Below, in pieces: positions 63,481-64,000 of a stretch of 64,000 nt of DNA (the first letter of the stretch is position 1; each line of letters starts with the position of its first letter). A program made the translations under genes and the position numbers. The notes under the pieces are model-generated. The model had not been told where the DNA came from, made no database searches, and saw nothing but the letters and a program-made list of their open reading frames with translations. The stretch comes from Streptomyces echinatus (GTDB lineage: Bacteria; Actinomycetota; Actinomycetes; Streptomycetales; Streptomycetaceae), in contig NZ_JACHJK010000004.1 in assembly GCF_014203595.1 (NCBI RefSeq), forward strand, positions 434,001-498,000. The letters are read 5' to 3'.

Positions 63481-63696
63481 GATTGAGGCTCCCTCCTTGA
63501 AACAAGCCGAGTTTAGGGACTGCCGACACGGCACTTCGACCCGTCCCCTGTGGTGAGCTTGCCCACACGGAGCGTGATGCGAGGCGCGCTCGACCCGCGA
63601 AAGCCCATGTCGCACCTCGGTACGCAGGACTCCTGCGGAAAACCCTAGCCCTCCCATGTGGCCAAGGTCTCTGTGAGGGCGTGCTGCGGCCCACTC

Positions 63697-63739
63697 TGAT
63701 TCTTTGTCGAGTCCCTACGAATGGCCCAATGATTCTTTG
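63697..63739 (+). repeat. Direct repeat TGATTCTTTG, copies 33 bp apart
   Basis: Identical decamers start at 63697 and 63730, on the same face of the helix (about three turns), in the region between accA2 and the divergent membrane-protein gene. The rest of the 63481-63844 interval has no gene; a -10-like taaact for accA2 may lie near 63513 on the minus strand. Confidence 0.5.
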
Positions 63740-63754
63740 CTGCCGCCCGAACCC

Positions 63755-63783
63755 TTGTCCCTGGGTTTACCCGTTAGTAGCGT
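63755..63783 (+). promoter_or_regulatory. Possible vegetative promoter for the membrane-protein gene
   Basis: TTGTCC and TAGCGT are separated by 17 nt, close to the Streptomyces vegetative consensus. The element lies about 60 nt upstream of the GTG at 63845. Confidence 0.5.
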
Positions 63784-63844
63784 TCGCGCTGTCTCGAACG
63801 TACCTGAGGTAACAGGCTGCTGGCGTGAGAGTGGGTGGGAACCG

Positions 63845-64000
63845 GTGGTGCGCAGACCGGTGGCATGGGTCCTGGCGGTCGTCCTCCTGGCGGAGGCCGT
63901 CTTCATCGCCGCGCTGAACTGGCTCCTCGGAGTGGTCGTCGACCGCCAGGACATGTCCCTGGCCGGCCTCGACCCGGACGTCATGGCGACGTCGTCGAAG
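63845..64000 (+). CDS. Start of a small membrane protein (cut by window edge)
   Basis: An open frame from GTG 63845 (or the adjacent GTG 63848) runs to the right edge. Its 52 codons encode R-R-P-V-A-W followed by a hydrophobic helix (V-L-A-V-V-L-L-A-E-A-V-F-I-A-A-L), then V-V-D-R-Q-D-M-S-L-A-G-L-D-P-D. The upstream gggtggga is a usable ribosome-binding site. It is divergent from accA2. The family cannot be named from this fragment. Confidence 0.75.
   Translation, partial: MVRRPVAWVLAVVLLAEAVFIAALNWLLGVVVDRQDMSLAGLDPDVMATSSK

Noticed and set aside
61792..63486. Plus-strand frame opposite accA2
   Set aside because: Shadow of the carboxylase; composition is dominated by Gly, Leu, Asp and Arg with no motif.

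Overview
The window looks like a piece of a Streptomyces chromosome. Base composition is very GC-rich, GTG starts and ATGA/GTGA start-stop overlaps are common, and 46.3-49.5 kb carries the AfsQ1/AfsQ2 two-component system with its lipoprotein and sigma factor SigQ. From memory, the order from the Kdn/sialic-acid genes through the nucleoside genes, afsQ, deoC and pnp to accA2 matches a conserved core region of Streptomyces chromosomes. No tRNA, rRNA, CRISPR array or insertion sequence was seen.

Layout. (1) 1-7.8 kb: the 3' edge of a nonribosomal peptide cluster, with a large NRPS cut by the window edge (A-T-C-A[N-methyltransferase]-T, no thioesterase) and a carrier-protein-type flavin halogenase, closed by a strong terminator. 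(2) 8-15.7 kb: an ECF sigma factor with a membrane partner, an L,D-transpeptidase, a methylmalonyl-CoA mutase catalytic chain without a B12 domain, a LysE exporter, and a TetR/FAD-monooxygenase pair with two operators. (3) 15.9-27.1 kb: a cell-surface nonulosonate (Kdn/sialic acid) glycopolymer locus. It holds two inverted copies of a GT2 + polysialyltransferase-like gene pair around an acyltransferase, then a DUF6716-type glycosyltransferase, NeuA fused to a HAD phosphatase, NeuB lacking its SAF domain, and another sialyltransferase-like gene. (4) 27.2-36.5 kb: a lipoprotein, an M20 amidohydrolase, and a nucleoside uptake and salvage block (BMP lipoprotein, RbsA-type ATPase, two permeases, cytidine deaminase, thymidine phosphorylase). 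(5) 36.6-43.9 kb: a broken Uma2 gene, an AEC transporter, a STAS protein, a SnoaL-type sigma factor, a divergent MFS/LysR pair, an alpha/beta hydrolase with an unusual nucleophile, and adenosine deaminase. (6) 44-51 kb: small secreted and membrane proteins, afsQ1-afsQ2-lipoprotein, sigQ, a uridine-kinase-like P-loop protein. (7) 51-64 kb: deoC with two aldehyde dehydrogenases, a PH-domain protein, phosphohexomutase and purine nucleoside phosphorylase, gamma-glutamylcyclotransferase, an LpdA-type flavoprotein, a DeoR regulator, accA2, and the start of a membrane protein.

How the genes work together. The clearest system-level signal is a shared CG-centred palindrome, CTACGCGCGTAG. It is exact in front of adenosine deaminase, deoC and purine nucleoside phosphorylase, and variant in front of the nucleoside-binding lipoprotein and the ABC ATPase. 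This predicts one regulon covering nucleoside uptake, deamination, phosphorolysis, pentose-phosphate isomerisation (possibly by the adjacent phosphohexomutase), deoxyribose-phosphate cleavage and acetaldehyde oxidation. Other points of note are an ABC ATPase gene whose only plausible start is an ATC codon behind a strong ribosome-binding site, a NeuB lacking the domain that recognises the N-acetyl group (pointing to Kdn rather than Neu5Ac), and 15-nt in-frame minisatellites in two unrelated genes.
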